Positions 63,668 to 64,000 of a stretch of DNA of 64,000 nt are shown here, one piece after another; positions within the stretch are counted from its first letter, which is position 1, and every line of letters begins with the position of its first letter. The position numbers and the translations under genes are program-made. Under the pieces are notes generated by a model, which worked only from the letters and a program-made list of their open reading frames with translations, had not been told where the DNA came from and did not search any database. The stretch is from Candidatus Brocadia sp. (GTDB taxonomy: Bacteria; Planctomycetota; Brocadiia; Brocadiales; Brocadiaceae), in assembly GCA_013360945.1 (NCBI GenBank), contig JABWAQ010000003.1, positions 1 through 64,000 on the forward strand. The letters are read 5' to 3'.

Positions 63668-63872
63668 CTTCCTTACCTCCATTTCCATCGAAGTTATTAA
63701 TTTCACATTTTTCGTGTATCCACTGGTCAATTTTAGACTGTTCAAATCGCCACATATTCATTATTTTAAAAGATGGAATTGCTCCTTCTTTCACCAATTT
63801 ATATACCGTGCGTGGGCTTATTTTAAGATATTCAGCGACTTGTTTTATTGTCATGATATTGGGATTTTGCAT
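63642..63872 (-). CDS. Excisionase/MerR-type helix-turn-helix protein
   Basis: A 76-residue DNA-binding protein of the excisionase (HTH_17) family. MTIKQVAEYLKISPRTVYKL then VKEGAIPSFKIMNMWRFEQS is the winged-helix core; WIHEK closes it. Such proteins act as phage excisionases or as small transcription regulators such as BldC. It is the first gene behind the sigma-28-like promoter and overlaps cheY, which argues for a regulator of the operon rather than a phage gene. AAGGTG lies before the ATG. No integrase is in the window. Confidence 0.85.
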   Translation of the reverse strand: MQNPNIMTIKQVAEYLKISPRTVYKLVKEGAIPSFKIMNMWRFEQSKIDQWIHEKCEINNFDGNGGKEDAKSIDNR

Positions 63873-63925
63873 AGACGGTCACCTTTTTGCATAGATTGTC
63901 TTTCCGTTGCATTTGATACCCCAGA

Positions 63926-63952
63926 GTATCGGAAAAATAAAAAAATAATTTA
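63926..63952 (-). promoter_or_regulatory. Sigma-28 (FliA)-type promoter of the chemotaxis operon
   Basis: On the minus strand TAAATTAT, 11 bases, then TCCGATAC; the enteric FliA consensus is TAAAGTTT-N11-GCCGATAA. TAAA is perfect and CCGATA is perfect with exact spacing. It lies about 55 bases before the HTH gene. Confidence 0.6.
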
Positions 63953-63965
63953 GCAGGGTTTCCCT
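63953..63965 (-). terminator. Short hairpin upstream of the chemotaxis operon
   Basis: CAGGG-TTT-CCCTG palindrome; on the minus strand it is followed by AT-rich, T-rich sequence, so it may terminate the gene beyond the window edge. Confidence 0.4.
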
Positions 63966-64000
63966 GTTTCAAAAAAAATATGATTACACCGTATTAAGAA

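Noticed and set aside
63642-63872. Excisionase-like gene as sign of a prophage or integrative element
   Set aside because: No integrase, attachment repeats or phage genes; it overlaps cheY and sits behind a sigma-28-like promoter, so an operon regulator is more likely.

Overview
The window looks like chromosomal DNA of a Gram-negative, moderately AT-rich bacterium. A planctomycete of the anammox type (Brocadiales) is my best guess, an inference from the mix seen: a multihaem c-type cytochrome, hopanoid-associated glycosyltransferase HpnB, scattered anaerobic-type cobalamin genes, a haem-c chemoreceptor, and intergenic spaces full of short palindromic and inverted repeats. There is no rRNA and no CRISPR array.

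Layout. 1-2.3 kb: a broken hsdM/RAYT/hsdR-like fusion and galE. 2.3-11.4 kb: a metal-efflux operon (BlaI-type repressor, M56 membrane protease, TolC/CusC, CusB with seven heavy-metal-binding repeats, CusA), split by a GxxExxY gene flanked by long inverted repeats. 11.7-13.2 kb: a GC-richer AlkA/DUF488 pair. 13.7-22.9 kb: glgC, a methyltransferase, PilZ, a propeller/M28/PDZ peptidase, an amine oxidase and a double SagB-type oxidase. 23-26.8 kb: a decayed gene, four tRNAs (Arg, Lys, Leu, Gly), tig, clpP and a ComEA-like gene. 27-38.6 kb: a five-haem cytochrome, cbiG/cbiH, a CMD-like protein, a DUF255 protein, hpnB, an MBL-fold hydrolase, an HD-GYP protein, malic enzyme and a phosphoesterase. 38.8-41.3 kb: grpE-dnaK. 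41.6-45 kb: cbiB, cbiQ, cbiO and a Cys-cluster protein. 45.2-48 kb: three exported, probably metal-related proteins. 48.3-49.7 kb: cbiA. 49.7-63.9 kb, all on the minus strand: a nearly complete chemotaxis cluster (HTH, cheY, cheX, CheX-like/REC fusion, cheA, mcp, cheW, mcp, cheD, cheC, cheY2, cheR, cheB, bacteriohaemerythrin) behind a close match to a sigma-28 promoter.

How the genes work together. The metal operon reads as sensor protease, then repressor, then tripartite efflux pump; a perfect dyad of the BlaI/CopY type fills the spacer of the promoter in front of it. The second metal cluster (45-48 kb) encodes a haem-free protein with nearly the same metal-binding module as CusB. The chemotaxis cluster couples a haem-c receptor and an O2/NO-binding haemerythrin to CheA/CheY, with CheC/CheD/CheX in place of CheZ, which suggests redox or oxygen taxis.

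The most unusual signal is the mobile-like layer. (i) Two protein-coding cassettes, GxxExxY at 7.7 kb and a decayed four-helix-bundle (S23/IVS-type) gene at 56.2 kb, each lie between long inverted repeats built from short iterated words and sit inside operons. (ii) A set of MITE-like elements shares CGTAAC-type ends at 11.6, 23.0, 45.1 and 61.5 kb. (iii) Several perfect REP-like palindromes occur, plus a broken REP-associated tyrosine transposase. I would look at the cassettes first for something undescribed.
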